From contig JAPLDP010000066.1 in NCBI GenBank assembly GCA_026391695.1, positions 1-60,009 of the forward strand: a stretch of DNA of 60,009 bases. The letters run 5' to 3'. The stretch's first letter is position 1. Each line of letters starts with the position of its first letter. This document shows, one piece after another, positions 44,087 through 53,009 of the stretch. The notes beneath the pieces were generated by a model, which worked only from the letters and a program-made list of their open reading frames with translations, was not told the origin of the DNA and searched no databases. Source of the DNA: Bacteroidota bacterium (GTDB lineage Bacteria; Bacteroidota; Bacteroidia; Bacteroidales; JAGONC01). A program made the position numbers and the translations under genes.

Positions 44087-44803
44087 TCATTTACGCTCAT
44101 AATTTACCTCGCGTAATAATTTACCTTTCTCATTCCAGAACTTCCAAGGGCCGACTTTTTCACCAAGAAAGTATTTCCCTTCATAGTACTTTTGTCCATT
44201 TTGGTACCACACAGTGTGAATACCATCAGCGACATCATATTTGAATTCACCTTCGCTCCATTTGGAGCCGTCGTTAAACCAGGCGGTCCATAGCCCAAAT
44301 TTTTTGTTATCTTTTGCAGAACCGGCTGATTTGATACTATGGTTAGGATAAAAATCGATCTGACCGGAGAGTTCGACACCTTTTTGTGTTGATTTCAAAA
44401 ATTTTATTGTTTCCGGAAATCCATCGCCTGTCTCTTTCAGTTCATAATCCCCGGCAACGAGTAGTTTACCATCAAATCCCCAGATATTCCAGTCACCAAT
44501 GCGTTTACCTTTCTCGAACCTGGCCTCGCACAACTTCTGTCCTTTCTCGTACCAGAAGGTCCAGAGGCCATTATAAAGACTATCGTCCACAAACTCACCC
44601 TGAAGGCGAGGATTTTTATTCTGATAATAAGATATTTCTTTTATGAGGATACTGTCATTCCCGTCAATTTTATAATAGGAATCGCGTTTAAGGGTCCCGT
44701 CTGCATAGGATTCAACTACTTTTTTAACATTCCTGCCAGCACAGCTCAATAATATGATTGCTATGGCAGAAAAAAGTACTGCTTTTGTTCTCTTGCGAAA
44801 CAT
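44087..44803 (-). CDS. MORN-like/YwqK-type repeat lipoprotein
   Basis: A 238-residue lipoprotein, signal MFRKRTKAVLFSAIAIILLSC with the Cys followed by AGRN. The mature part consists of MORN-variant repeats of ~22 residues: YQNKNPRLQGEFVDDSLYNGLWTFWYEKG, KLCEARFEKGKRIGDWNIWGFDG, KFGLWTAWFNDGSKWSEGEFKYD, GIHTVWYQNGQKYYEGKYFLGEKVGPWKFWNEKGK. Such proteins are often labelled YwqK-family antitoxin, but nothing here supports a toxin partner. Probably periplasmic or outer-membrane facing. Downstream of pyrC on the same strand. Confidence 0.82.
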   Translation of the reverse strand: MFRKRTKAVLFSAIAIILLSCAGRNVKKVVESYADGTLKRDSYYKIDGNDSILIKEISYYQNKNPRLQGEFVDDSLYNGLWTFWYEKGQKLCEARFEKGKRIGDWNIWGFDGKLLVAGDYELKETGDGFPETIKFLKSTQKGVELSGQIDFYPNHSIKSAGSAKDNKKFGLWTAWFNDGSKWSEGEFKYDVADGIHTVWYQNGQKYYEGKYFLGEKVGPWKFWNEKGKLLREVNYERK

Positions 44804-44839
44804 ATCCGGTATTTATATAAGTTCAATTATGTGAGATAA

Positions 44840-46180
44840 TTATCTGGAAAAAAGAAGCCTTTCACCTTTTAATGACTCATCAAATCTGCCATCACAATAA
44901 ACCAGGTGTCCATTTACAAAAGTATGGGTGATCATTGAATGAAACCGGGTCCCCTCAAGTGGCGACCAGCCGCATTTATAGAGAAGGTTGCCATGATCGA
45001 TAGTCCATTCACAATTTGTATCAATAACCGTCAGGTCAGCCTTATATCCTTCCCGGATAAAACCCCTATCCCTAATAGTGAAACAGACAGCAGGGCGATG
45101 ACACATCATATCAACAATTCTTTCAAGGGAAATCCTGCCCTGATGATGAAATTCAAGCATAACTATCAAGGCATGCTGAATAAAGGGCGCACCAGAGGGA
45201 GCCTGAAGATAGGGACGATTTTTTTCTTCCAGGGTATGTGGGGAATGATCTGTTGCGATGACATCCAAAGAGTTATCAAAAAGACCCTGGAATAATGCTC
45301 TTCTATCATCTTCTGATTTAATGGCCGGATTCCACTTTATCCGGTTGCCATACTCGCGGTAATTTCTGTCGGAAAACCAGAGATAATGCACGCACACTTC
45401 AGAGGTGATCATTTTCTGATCCAATGGAATATCCTTGTCGAGTAATTGAAGTTCCTTTTCTGTTGACAGATGTAAAATATGCAGCCGGGTATTATATTCC
45501 CGTGCCAAACTTACTGCCAATAAACTGGCCTGATAACAGCATTCGGCGTTCCGGATGAGGGGATGCATGTCAGGACTCAGTGCATCGTTGTATTTTTCTT
45601 TAAAAAAACGCAAATTTTCACTGATAATCCGGTCATCTTCAGCATGCACTGCAATTAGCAGAGGCGACCGGGAAAAAATCATTTCAAGGGTATGCTGATC
45701 ATCCAGCAACAAATTACCGGTAGAAGATCCAATAAATACCTTTATGCCACATACTTTTAATGGATCGGTACGGAGCACATCATCGAGATTATCATTCGAC
45801 GATCCCATATAAAATGAATAATTGGCCAAAGATTTTTGCGACGCAAGAGTATATTTTTCTTCCAGTATATTCTGTGTAAGAACCGGTGGAAGGGTGTTGG
45901 GCATATCCATGAAGGATGTCACCCCACCTGCCACTGCTGCCCTGCTCTCGCTCAGCAAATCAGCCTTATAGGTCAATCCCGGTTCCCTGAAATGAACATG
46001 ATCATCAATCACCCCGGGCAATATCAATTTTCCGCTTAAGTCAATAATATCAGCCATGCCAGACGCCGGCCGGCCACCTCTGATGACTTCATAAATATAG
46101 CCATCCTTAATGATAAGATCACCTGTAAAGATTTCACCCTCATTGACTATTTGTGCGTTGGCAAGATGGTAATTCTTCAT
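44840..46180 (-). CDS. pyrC: Dihydroorotase
   Basis: A 446-residue amidohydrolase closing carbamoyl-aspartate to dihydroorotate in pyrimidine synthesis. The metal site is intact: DDHVHFREPG (HxH), the bridging Lys in GIKVFIGSSTG, HAEDD, LHILHLST and the catalytic Asp in ATDHSPHT. It belongs to the longer type I class rather than the E. coli PyrC type. It starts 1 base after the glycosyltransferase gene stop, an arrangement frequent in Bacteroidota. Confidence 0.94.
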   Translation of the reverse strand: MKNYHLANAQIVNEGEIFTGDLIIKDGYIYEVIRGGRPASGMADIIDLSGKLILPGVIDDHVHFREPGLTYKADLLSESRAAVAGGVTSFMDMPNTLPPVLTQNILEEKYTLASQKSLANYSFYMGSSNDNLDDVLRTDPLKVCGIKVFIGSSTGNLLLDDQHTLEMIFSRSPLLIAVHAEDDRIISENLRFFKEKYNDALSPDMHPLIRNAECCYQASLLAVSLAREYNTRLHILHLSTEKELQLLDKDIPLDQKMITSEVCVHYLWFSDRNYREYGNRIKWNPAIKSEDDRRALFQGLFDNSLDVIATDHSPHTLEEKNRPYLQAPSGAPFIQHALIVMLEFHHQGRISLERIVDMMCHRPAVCFTIRDRGFIREGYKADLTVIDTNCEWTIDHGNLLYKCGWSPLEGTRFHSMITHTFVNGHLVYCDGRFDESLKGERLLFSR

Positions 46181-46181
46181 T

Positions 46182-46916
46182 TTACTTCTTCAAATGACGT
46201 TTTTTGATATTTATAAGCCGCAGGCTGATGACGCCAAAAATTGCCTCCTTGAATATACCGGAACTCATTTTGGATGTACCCTGGGTACGGTCGGTGAAGA
46301 TAATAGGTACTTCCTTCAATGTAAATCCTAACTTCCAGGCGGTATATTTCATTTCGATCTGGAAGGCATAGCCGACGAATTGTATTTTATCGAGGTTAAT
46401 AGTTTCCAATACGCGTTGTGTGTAACATTTAAAACCGGCAGTAGTATCGCGCACTTTCATACGTGTAATCAGGCGTACGTAAGCCGATGCATAATATGAC
46501 ATGAGCACACGTCCCATTGGCCAGTTCACTACATTAACGCCATTAATATATCTGGACCCAATGGCCAGGTCGGCACCTTCAATGGCACAGGCATTGTATA
46601 ACCTGACTAGATCATCGGGATTATGCGAGAAATCAGCATCCATTTCAAAAATAAAGGCATAACCTCTCTTCAACGCCCACTTAAAACCATGAATATAGGC
46701 TGTTCCAAGCCCCAGCTTTCCCTTGCGCTCTTCTATAAAAAGGCGACCGGTAAATTCGTTCATCAGCTGCCTGACAATTCCGGCCGTTCCATCGGGTGAA
46801 TTATCTTCGACAATCAGGATATCAAAATCTTTTTGAAGGGAAAAAACCTTGCGGATAATGTTTGCAATATTTTCCTTTTCGTTATAGGTAGGTATGATTA
46901 CTATACTATCTGCCAC
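46182..46916 (-). CDS. Polyprenol monophosphomannose synthase-like glycosyltransferase (GT2)
   Basis: A 244-residue DPM1-like enzyme that transfers a hexose (typically mannose) from a nucleotide donor to polyprenyl phosphate at the membrane. GT-A motifs: IIPTYNEKENIANIIRKVF, ILIVEDNSPDGTAGIV, EMDADFSHNPDDL with the DAD metal site, AIGSRYINGVNV and TAGFKCYTQRVL. It has no membrane segment at the C-terminus, which is normal for this short class. Encoded between mfd and pyrC. Confidence 0.9.
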   Translation of the reverse strand: MADSIVIIPTYNEKENIANIIRKVFSLQKDFDILIVEDNSPDGTAGIVRQLMNEFTGRLFIEERKGKLGLGTAYIHGFKWALKRGYAFIFEMDADFSHNPDDLVRLYNACAIEGADLAIGSRYINGVNVVNWPMGRVLMSYYASAYVRLITRMKVRDTTAGFKCYTQRVLETINLDKIQFVGYAFQIEMKYTAWKLGFTLKEVPIIFTDRTQGTSKMSSGIFKEAIFGVISLRLINIKKRHLKK

Positions 46917-47001
46917 GTTTATTTGAGTTTGTGTTAACGAAATTAGATTTTTGTTAGCGAGAAAAAAAATAATTTAAGACTTTTTAAGAATTATTTTGGA
47001 T

Positions 47002-50000
47002 TCAGGCTTCTGATACCAGTGCGGTTAAAGCACTGTTTGCAGCATTGACAGCCGAAATATTGCTGAAAAGAATCGTCAGTTTATTATTTTTTTCCTGCAG
47101 CCGGCAATTAACAGGATTTTGTTGCAGGAATTTAATAATGTCAGTGAATGTTGTTGTCTGATAATACGCTGATTCCTGGTTGGTGACAAAGTAGCCGATC
47201 ATTTGGTTGGATTTTAACACGATCTTTTCCAGTCCGATACCTTTAGCAAACCATCTCAGCCTGATAGTGTTAATCAGGTCATCAATCTGATGGGGAATTG
47301 GTCCGAAACGATCAATAAGCCTGGATTGGAAATTCATCAATTCTTTTTCTGTTTCAATATTATCCAATTCCTTATAGAGGTTCAGCCGTTCTGACATATT
47401 GCTGACATAATCGTCCGGTATCAGTATCTCGAGATCGGTTTCGACCACACAATCTCTGACAAATTCAGTGGGGGTTTCACTCTTATAGAGGTCTTTGAAA
47501 TCACTTTCTTTCAATTCCCGGATAGCCTCATCAAGGATTTTCTGATACATTTCAAATCCAATTTCGGAAATAAATCCGCTTTGTTCGGCGCCGAGTATGT
47601 TACCGGCACCCCTGATATCAAGGTCGCGCATAGCGATCTGAAAACCGCTTCCCAAGTCGGAGAATTCTTCAATAGCCTTTAAACGCTTTCTCGCTTCCGG
47701 TGTCAGAACTGATAAAGGCGGAGCGAGCAAATAGCAAAAGGCCTTTTTATTCGACCGTCCGACCCTGCCCCTGAGCTGATGAAGTTCGCTCAGGCCATAA
47801 TTATGTGCGTCATTAATAATGATTGTATTCACATTGGGAATATCAAGTCCCGATTCGATAATTGTAGTTGCGACCAGAACATCATAATATCCTTCGATGA
47901 AGTCGAGCATAGTTTGTTCCAGCTCGTGGCCTTTCATTTGACCGTGACCGATGGCAACTCTGATTCCAGGCATAAGCCGGTCGATAATTCTGGCGACATC
48001 CAAAATGTTCTGGACTCTGTTATGAACAAAATAGACCTGGCCACCCCTTGAGATCTCGTATCTGATCGCGTCGCGGATAATATCCTCATTGAAAGAATGC
48101 AATTCTGTCTGTATAGGAAATCTGTTAGGTGGTGGAGTATTGATGATGGATAAGTCGCGGGCACCCATCATCGAAAACTGCAAAGTGCGCGGTATGGGTG
48201 TAGCTGTCAGAGTCAAAGTGTCGACATTAACCTTAAGATGTTTTATTTTTTCCTTGGCTGCAACACCGAATTTCTGCTCTTCGTCAATGATCAGCAAACC
48301 TAGATCCTTGAATATAATATCCTTGCTGATAAGCCGATGTGTACCGATGAGGATATCCACTTTTCCATCAGCCAGATCTGTCATAGTCAGCTTTTGTTCT
48401 TTAGTACTTTTAAAGCGGTTGATATAATCCACCCGGCAGGGGAATTCTTTCAGTCTTTCTGAAAATGTATGATAATGTTGTAATGCCAGAATAGTTGTAG
48501 GCACCAGAACGGCGACCTGTTTGCTATCAGCCACCGCTTTAAAAGCGGACCTTATGGCTACTTCAGTTTTACCAAATCCGACATCGCCACAAATGAGCCT
48601 GTCCATCGGATTGTCCACTTCCATATCTTTTTTGACATCCAGTGTTGCCTTGATCTGATCAGGAGTATCTTCATAAATAAAAGAGGCTTCCAGTTCATTT
48701 TGAAGATAGGTATCCGGTGAAAACTGAAAACCGGGTGAGGATTTACGTTCAGCATATAAACGTATCAAGTCTTTAGCAATGTCTTTGACCTTTTTCTTAG
48801 TTCTGTTCTTGAGGTTTTCCCATGCATTTGAGCCCAAGCGATTCAAAGTTGGGATGGTTCCTTCTTTTCCAACGTATTTAGCTATTCGGTGAAGAGAGTG
48901 TATGCTGATATAAAGAAGGTCGTTATTGGCATATACCAGGCGAAGGGCTTCCTGCTGGCGGCCATTGTTATCAATCTTTTCCAATCCGTCAAAACGTCCT
49001 ATACCGTGATCGATATGGGTTACATAGTCACCCGGTTTGAGATCATACATCTCCCTGAGGGTCAATGCCTCTTTGGTGCTAAAATGCTCTTTCAGATGAA
49101 AACGCTGGTAACGGTCAAATATCTGGTGGTCAGTATAACAGGCAATTTTAAGATCCTTATCGATGAAGCCTTCATGAAATTCCAGATTCAAGGGACTGAA
49201 TTCAATCTTCGGTATTTCGGGGTGCCGCGCCTGAATATCCTCAAAAATCGCATAAATTCTTTCTAACTGCTTGGGATTACCGATGGTAATGATATTACTG
49301 ATCTGATTTACCGAATTCCCGTTAAGGTCATGAATGAGTAATTCAAAATTTTTATTGAATGAAGGCTGAGGGACAATGTTATAGTCTATTATCAGGTTAT
49401 GGATGGCATCGGGATGCTTTCCAGTTTCAATGATCGGGAACTCCAAGATTTGCCTTTTAATCTCTTCGCCAGGCATAAACAAAGAGTCCAAAGCCTTATG
49501 GTCAATTTTATCAAGTTCTGAACCGGCCAGGACTCTGCCGGCTTTTTCATATTCAGAATTAATCTTATCAATTGTAAAGTGAATGTCATCAAACCAAAGA
49601 ATAGTCTGTGCATTAATAAATGAAAAAACCGATTCCCTTTCTTCATCACTGGTCCTGTCTTGGGTATTGGGAAGCAATGTTATGCGTGTCAGCTTCTCTG
49701 CTGATAGCTGGTTATCAGGATTAAAGGTACGAAGTGATTCGATCAGGTCGCCTGAAAACTCAATGCGGTAAGGGAGCTCATTTGAAAAGGAAAACACATC
49801 GATGATACCACCACGGACTGAAAACTGACCAGGGTCCACAACAAAATCGACCCGATCAAAATCATACTCTATAAGCAATTCTATAAAAAAATCGAGAGAA
49901 ATCCTGTCGCCAATCTGAATTCTGAAGAGATTTTTATGAAACAGGTTTTTCTGAATCACCTTTTCGCATAAAGCTTCAGGATAAGTGACCACAATTGTTT

Positions 50001-50418
50001 TTCGGCCTTTATTCATAAAACGGGTCAAAACTTCAGTCCGGATAAGAACATTAGAGCTGTCAGGATTATCCATCTGATAATGTTTCTTATAACTTGACGG
50101 GAAAAACAGGACTCGTTTTTTATTCAGACTGGCAGTGGACTCACTGAAAATATTTTCGAGATCATTATAAAAATAGGCTGCAGCTTCTTTATCAGGAAGG
50201 ATAAACAGATAACTGAAAGATGTTGCTTCATACAGGGACGTCGCGATAATAGCACGCTGTGAACCGATGATGCCCTTCAGCCAGATGCGTGCCTGACCAG
50301 ACGCGATGAGATTCTGAATGATCTGGAATGTCCGGCTGTCCTGACTGTATAGCTTAATAAGCTCCTTTAAGTCCAAAGTATATGAATTTGGAAACCGGTT
50401 GTCACCGGATTCAACCAA
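47002..50418 (-). CDS. mfd: Transcription-repair coupling factor Mfd
   Basis: An ~1138-residue ATPase that releases stalled RNA polymerase and recruits UvrA. Order of domains: UvrB-like N-terminus (LFFPSSYKKHYQ, GGIIDVFSFSNELPYRIEF), RNA-polymerase-interacting domain (KPGDYVTHIDHGIGRFDGLE), translocase motifs (DRLICGDVGFGKTEVAIRSAFKAV, LVPTTILALQHY, IIDEEQKFGV, LTATPIPRTLQ, HGQMKGHELEQ, QLRGRVGRS) and the C-terminal TRCF domain. TTG 50418 gives the longest frame. The promoter overlaps this point and homologues start M-N/D-LKEL, so TTG 50376 (LDLKELIKLY) may be the real start. Confidence 0.95.
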   Translation of the reverse strand: MVESGDNRFPNSYTLDLKELIKLYSQDSRTFQIIQNLIASGQARIWLKGIIGSQRAIIATSLYEATSFSYLFILPDKEAAAYFYNDLENIFSESTASLNKKRVLFFPSSYKKHYQMDNPDSSNVLIRTEVLTRFMNKGRKTIVVTYPEALCEKVIQKNLFHKNLFRIQIGDRISLDFFIELLIEYDFDRVDFVVDPGQFSVRGGIIDVFSFSNELPYRIEFSGDLIESLRTFNPDNQLSAEKLTRITLLPNTQDRTSDEERESVFSFINAQTILWFDDIHFTIDKINSEYEKAGRVLAGSELDKIDHKALDSLFMPGEEIKRQILEFPIIETGKHPDAIHNLIIDYNIVPQPSFNKNFELLIHDLNGNSVNQISNIITIGNPKQLERIYAIFEDIQARHPEIPKIEFSPLNLEFHEGFIDKDLKIACYTDHQIFDRYQRFHLKEHFSTKEALTLREMYDLKPGDYVTHIDHGIGRFDGLEKIDNNGRQQEALRLVYANNDLLYISIHSLHRIAKYVGKEGTIPTLNRLGSNAWENLKNRTKKKVKDIAKDLIRLYAERKSSPGFQFSPDTYLQNELEASFIYEDTPDQIKATLDVKKDMEVDNPMDRLICGDVGFGKTEVAIRSAFKAVADSKQVAVLVPTTILALQHYHTFSERLKEFPCRVDYINRFKSTKEQKLTMTDLADGKVDILIGTHRLISKDIIFKDLGLLIIDEEQKFGVAAKEKIKHLKVNVDTLTLTATPIPRTLQFSMMGARDLSIINTPPPNRFPIQTELHSFNEDIIRDAIRYEISRGGQVYFVHNRVQNILDVARIIDRLMPGIRVAIGHGQMKGHELEQTMLDFIEGYYDVLVATTIIESGLDIPNVNTIIINDAHNYGLSELHQLRGRVGRSNKKAFCYLLAPPLSVLTPEARKRLKAIEEFSDLGSGFQIAMRDLDIRGAGNILGAEQSGFISEIGFEMYQKILDEAIRELKESDFKDLYKSETPTEFVRDCVVETDLEILIPDDYVSNMSERLNLYKELDNIETEKELMNFQSRLIDRFGPIPHQIDDLINTIRLRWFAKGIGLEKIVLKSNQMIGYFVTNQESAYYQTTTFTDIIKFLQQNPVNCRLQEKNNKLTILFSNISAVNAANSALTALVSEA

Positions 50419-50426
50419 TTAGTCTG

Positions 50427-50457
50427 CAAATTTATCAATTACAGCGGAACTGAGCAA
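50427..50457 (-). promoter_or_regulatory. mfd: mfd promoter
   Basis: On the minus strand TTG (50457-50455), a 20-base spacer and TAAATTTG (50434-50427). The transcript would start near 50421, only 3 bases before the TTG at 50418. That suggests a leaderless message or a start further inside. Confidence 0.6.
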
Positions 50458-50542
50458 TCCCTCACAAATCCTAAATGATGGGTATGAATCCAAGGCAAGC
50501 GTTGGACCCCTTTGCCGCGGCAAGGTGCATAGTTTGTAACCG

Positions 50543-50612
50543 ATCCCGACTTGCTTCGCCGTCGGGATTAATTCGACTTGCAAATTTTTCTGCACTACGT
50601 TTGAAAAATTTG
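50543..50612. repeat. Two inverted repeats in the mfd/lipoprotein intergenic region
   Basis: First pair atcccgac (50543-50550)/gtcgggat (50561-50568) and second pair caaatttttc (50581-50590)/gaaaaatttg (50603-50612). Both are perfect, with 10- and 12-base loops. They may be intergenic hairpin repeats or regulatory RNA hairpins; nothing else is seen in these 260 bases. Confidence 0.6.
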
Positions 50613-50678
50613 AGTCTCATTGATTAAACCAAATAGGATTAAATTTATCTTAATGCCATAATATTTAAACAAAAAAAC

Positions 50679-51512
50679 ATGAAAATCTTAAAATTCTTCA
50701 GTACAATTCTTTTATTCATTTTAGCCGGTACATTATATACCGGTTGTGAAAAGAATAATGATCAAAGTGATGATACCGATCTATCGGCTGCCAAAGATTA
50801 TGCGCTGGCAGAAGGTATTTTTGAAGATATCCATACCATAGCTGATGAGGGATTATATGGTACTGACAAAGGATTCAAGTCGACCGAGGGGGATGGTATT
50901 CTTGGTCACTGCGCTACTGTGACGATTGATACGATGGCCTTTCCCCATGTCATGACCATTGACTTTGGCGATACAAATTGCCTGTGTAATGATGGCCGGT
51001 ATCGCCGAGGGATTATAAATGTCAGTTTCACAGGCCGTTACCGTGAGCCAGGTACTGTCATTACCATCACAACAGATAATTATTTCGTTAATGACAACCA
51101 GGTCATCTGCACGAGGGTAATTGAAAATGAGGGCCGGAATGAAAGTGGTTTTCTGACATTTTCAATACATGTTGAAGGAAGCATCATTTTAGCAAACAAT
51201 CAGGGTACGCTGAATTGGACGACATATAAAAACAAAAAATGGATTGAAGGAGAATTCACACCCAGATTAAGGGATGACGTCTACCTTATTACAGGGACAG
51301 CGACGGGGACCAGGCCATCCGGAATGATATTTACAAAAGCGATCATTAAGCCATTACGTAAAGAGCTATCGTGCAGATATTTTGTCAGTGGCACAGTGGA
51401 AATCATCCCTGAAGGAAGACCGACGCGGTTACTGGATTATGGCGACGGCATATGCGACGATCAGGCAACAGTGACCATCAAAGGGAGAACGTTCACGATT
51501 ACATTGCATTAA
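50679..51512 (+). CDS. Hypothetical lipoprotein
   Basis: A 277-residue lipoprotein with signal MKILKFFSTILLFILAGTLYTGC and an acidic Asn/Asp linker (EKNNDQSDDTD). The mature part is predicted beta-rich with repeated strands (CATVTIDTMAFPHVMTIDFGD, RRGIINVSFTGRYREPGTVITITTDNYFVN, VEGSIILANNQGTLNWTTYKN, FVSGTVEIIPEGRPTRLLDYGDG). It contains paired Cys (NCLCNDG and GICDD). I recall similar uncharacterised lipoproteins in Bacteroidota; no function is known. Followed by a strong terminator. Confidence 0.75.
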   Translation: MKILKFFSTILLFILAGTLYTGCEKNNDQSDDTDLSAAKDYALAEGIFEDIHTIADEGLYGTDKGFKSTEGDGILGHCATVTIDTMAFPHVMTIDFGDTNCLCNDGRYRRGIINVSFTGRYREPGTVITITTDNYFVNDNQVICTRVIENEGRNESGFLTFSIHVEGSIILANNQGTLNWTTYKNKKWIEGEFTPRLRDDVYLITGTATGTRPSGMIFTKAIIKPLRKELSCRYFVSGTVEIIPEGRPTRLLDYGDGICDDQATVTIKGRTFTITLH

Positions 51513-51536
51513 AACAGATGGGATAAAAATGGAAGA

Positions 51537-51568
51537 GGGTGTCTCAAAAGCGAGGCACCCATTTTTTT
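51537..51568 (+). terminator. Rho-independent terminator after the lipoprotein gene
   Basis: A 9-bp stem gggtgtctc (51537-51545)/gaggcaccc (51552-51560), one G-U pair, 6-base loop, then ATTTTTTT. The T run overlaps the stop of the convergent pfkA. Confidence 0.85.
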
Positions 51569-52802
51569 ATTCCGGAATGACTACAGGGAAATCATATTCA
51601 AAGTCGGTATGGACCGGATGCTTCAAAATATGAGATAAGAAATCAGAAAATGTTTCGGTGAATCTGAATGTGTTGACATCATAATATTCTTCAGGCAGTT
51701 CCCTGTTACCGATCTTACCCATATCAATAGAGCCTGTGTTGAATTCCTCAAGTTGCTCATAGGGAACAACTTTGCTCATCACGGGCATCTGACCATAATC
51801 TTCCCTGAGTAAAAGATCAACCACCTTATCAGCGAGGGTCATGGTCAGGCGGCGGTCATATTCCCTGCAATCACCGGAGCGGGCATAATATCCGGTGATC
51901 TGAGCACGGGCTTCAATTTTCAATTTATTATAAATTTCCGATGCGACAATGCCGCTTATCCCACCAAACCGGGGATGACCATATTCATCTACTTCTGAAC
52001 TTGCATATACAAAATCCACTTGATCTTTCAGATCGTTGTACCATCTCACACCTTCAGCAACAGCGATGATGAGTGTCTTTTTAGGTGATTTCAGATAAGA
52101 TTCCTTGACGGTTTCAAGGAAGAATTCCTTACGTTCCCTGGTCATTTGAAATTCCGGTACCAGTGCCAGGTCACAGCCACCAAAGACAGCGCTACCTGTT
52201 AACCAACCGGCGTCACGGCCCATTACCTCAAGAACGATGATCCGGGAATGCGATTCGGCTGTTGTTTTGATCCGGGCTGTAAATTCAGCAATAGCCGCTG
52301 CTGCGGAAGGAAATCCCGGACAAAGCACCGCCTCAATGGTTTTATCATTGAAATTATGCATAGTCCTGGTGCGAAGATCATTGTCGATAGTTTTAGGGAA
52401 TCCTATTACGGGAATGCCTTCAGTTTCATACAATCGTTTGGCGGCACCATTTGTGTCATCACCTCCAATAGTCACCAGAACATCAATTTTATACCGCTCG
52501 AGGTTCTTTAAAATCTGGGGTACACGACTTTCAGGATTTTGTTTGGATGGAAAAGGATTGGTTCTGCTGGACCGCAGGGCTGTACCGCCGTACCATCCAT
52601 TATAGGACTGGTGGCTCAGGTCCACAACATCACCATCTCCCAATAATCCTTTCCAGCCATGCCTGACGCCATAAACTTTAAAACCCAACAGAGAGGCCCT
52701 GTTTCGGATAGATTCAATACTCGAATTGATAGCCGGGGTATCACCGCCACCAGATAATATGGCCAGTGTCTTCCTGCTGAAAAGCTTTTCCTGCTTTTTC
52801 AT
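51567..52802 (-). CDS. pfkA: 6-phosphofructokinase, pyrophosphate-dependent type
   Basis: A 411-residue PfkA-family enzyme phosphorylating fructose 6-phosphate in glycolysis. Motifs: LSGGGDTPAINSSI, TIGGDDTNGA at residues 112-119, GFPKTIDND (catalytic Asp140) and MGRDAGWLT. ATP-dependent enzymes have Gly at the fourth position of GGDG and PGTIDND. Here these are Asp116 and Lys137, the signature of PPi-fructose-6-phosphate phosphotransferases, so a reversible PPi-using enzyme is predicted. A -7 box TATTTTTG lies ~30 bases upstream. Confidence 0.93.
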   Translation of the reverse strand: MKKQEKLFSRKTLAILSGGGDTPAINSSIESIRNRASLLGFKVYGVRHGWKGLLGDGDVVDLSHQSYNGWYGGTALRSSRTNPFPSKQNPESRVPQILKNLERYKIDVLVTIGGDDTNGAAKRLYETEGIPVIGFPKTIDNDLRTRTMHNFNDKTIEAVLCPGFPSAAAAIAEFTARIKTTAESHSRIIVLEVMGRDAGWLTGSAVFGGCDLALVPEFQMTRERKEFFLETVKESYLKSPKKTLIIAVAEGVRWYNDLKDQVDFVYASSEVDEYGHPRFGGISGIVASEIYNKLKIEARAQITGYYARSGDCREYDRRLTMTLADKVVDLLLREDYGQMPVMSKVVPYEQLEEFNTGSIDMGKIGNRELPEEYYDVNTFRFTETFSDFLSHILKHPVHTDFEYDFPVVIPE

Positions 52803-52830
52803 ATTTGAAATGATTATTCATGAGGTTGTA

Positions 52831-52838
52831 CAAAAATA
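52831..52838 (-). promoter_or_regulatory. pfkA: pfkA -7 box TATTTTTG
   Basis: Matches TAnnTTTG on the minus strand, 28 bases upstream of the ATG. No TTG at -33 was found. Confidence 0.4.
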
Positions 52839-53009
52839 GAATTATTTTGGAAACTAACCATATAAGCAAGGCTCTTATTCTGTTTCATGCATTGAAGATC
52901 AATTACTTTCGCATAATACTTTTATTTTCCGCCGGAAAGTTATAACTTCGAATGCTTTTATTCTGGTTCTATTTATTCTGTCCTTTTTCAGACAGAGTTT
53001 TGTTTTTTT

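Noticed and set aside
44087-44803. Toxin-antitoxin reading of the YwqK-like gene
   Set aside because: The name comes from automatic annotation of MORN-variant proteins; a lipobox and no adjacent toxin argue against it.
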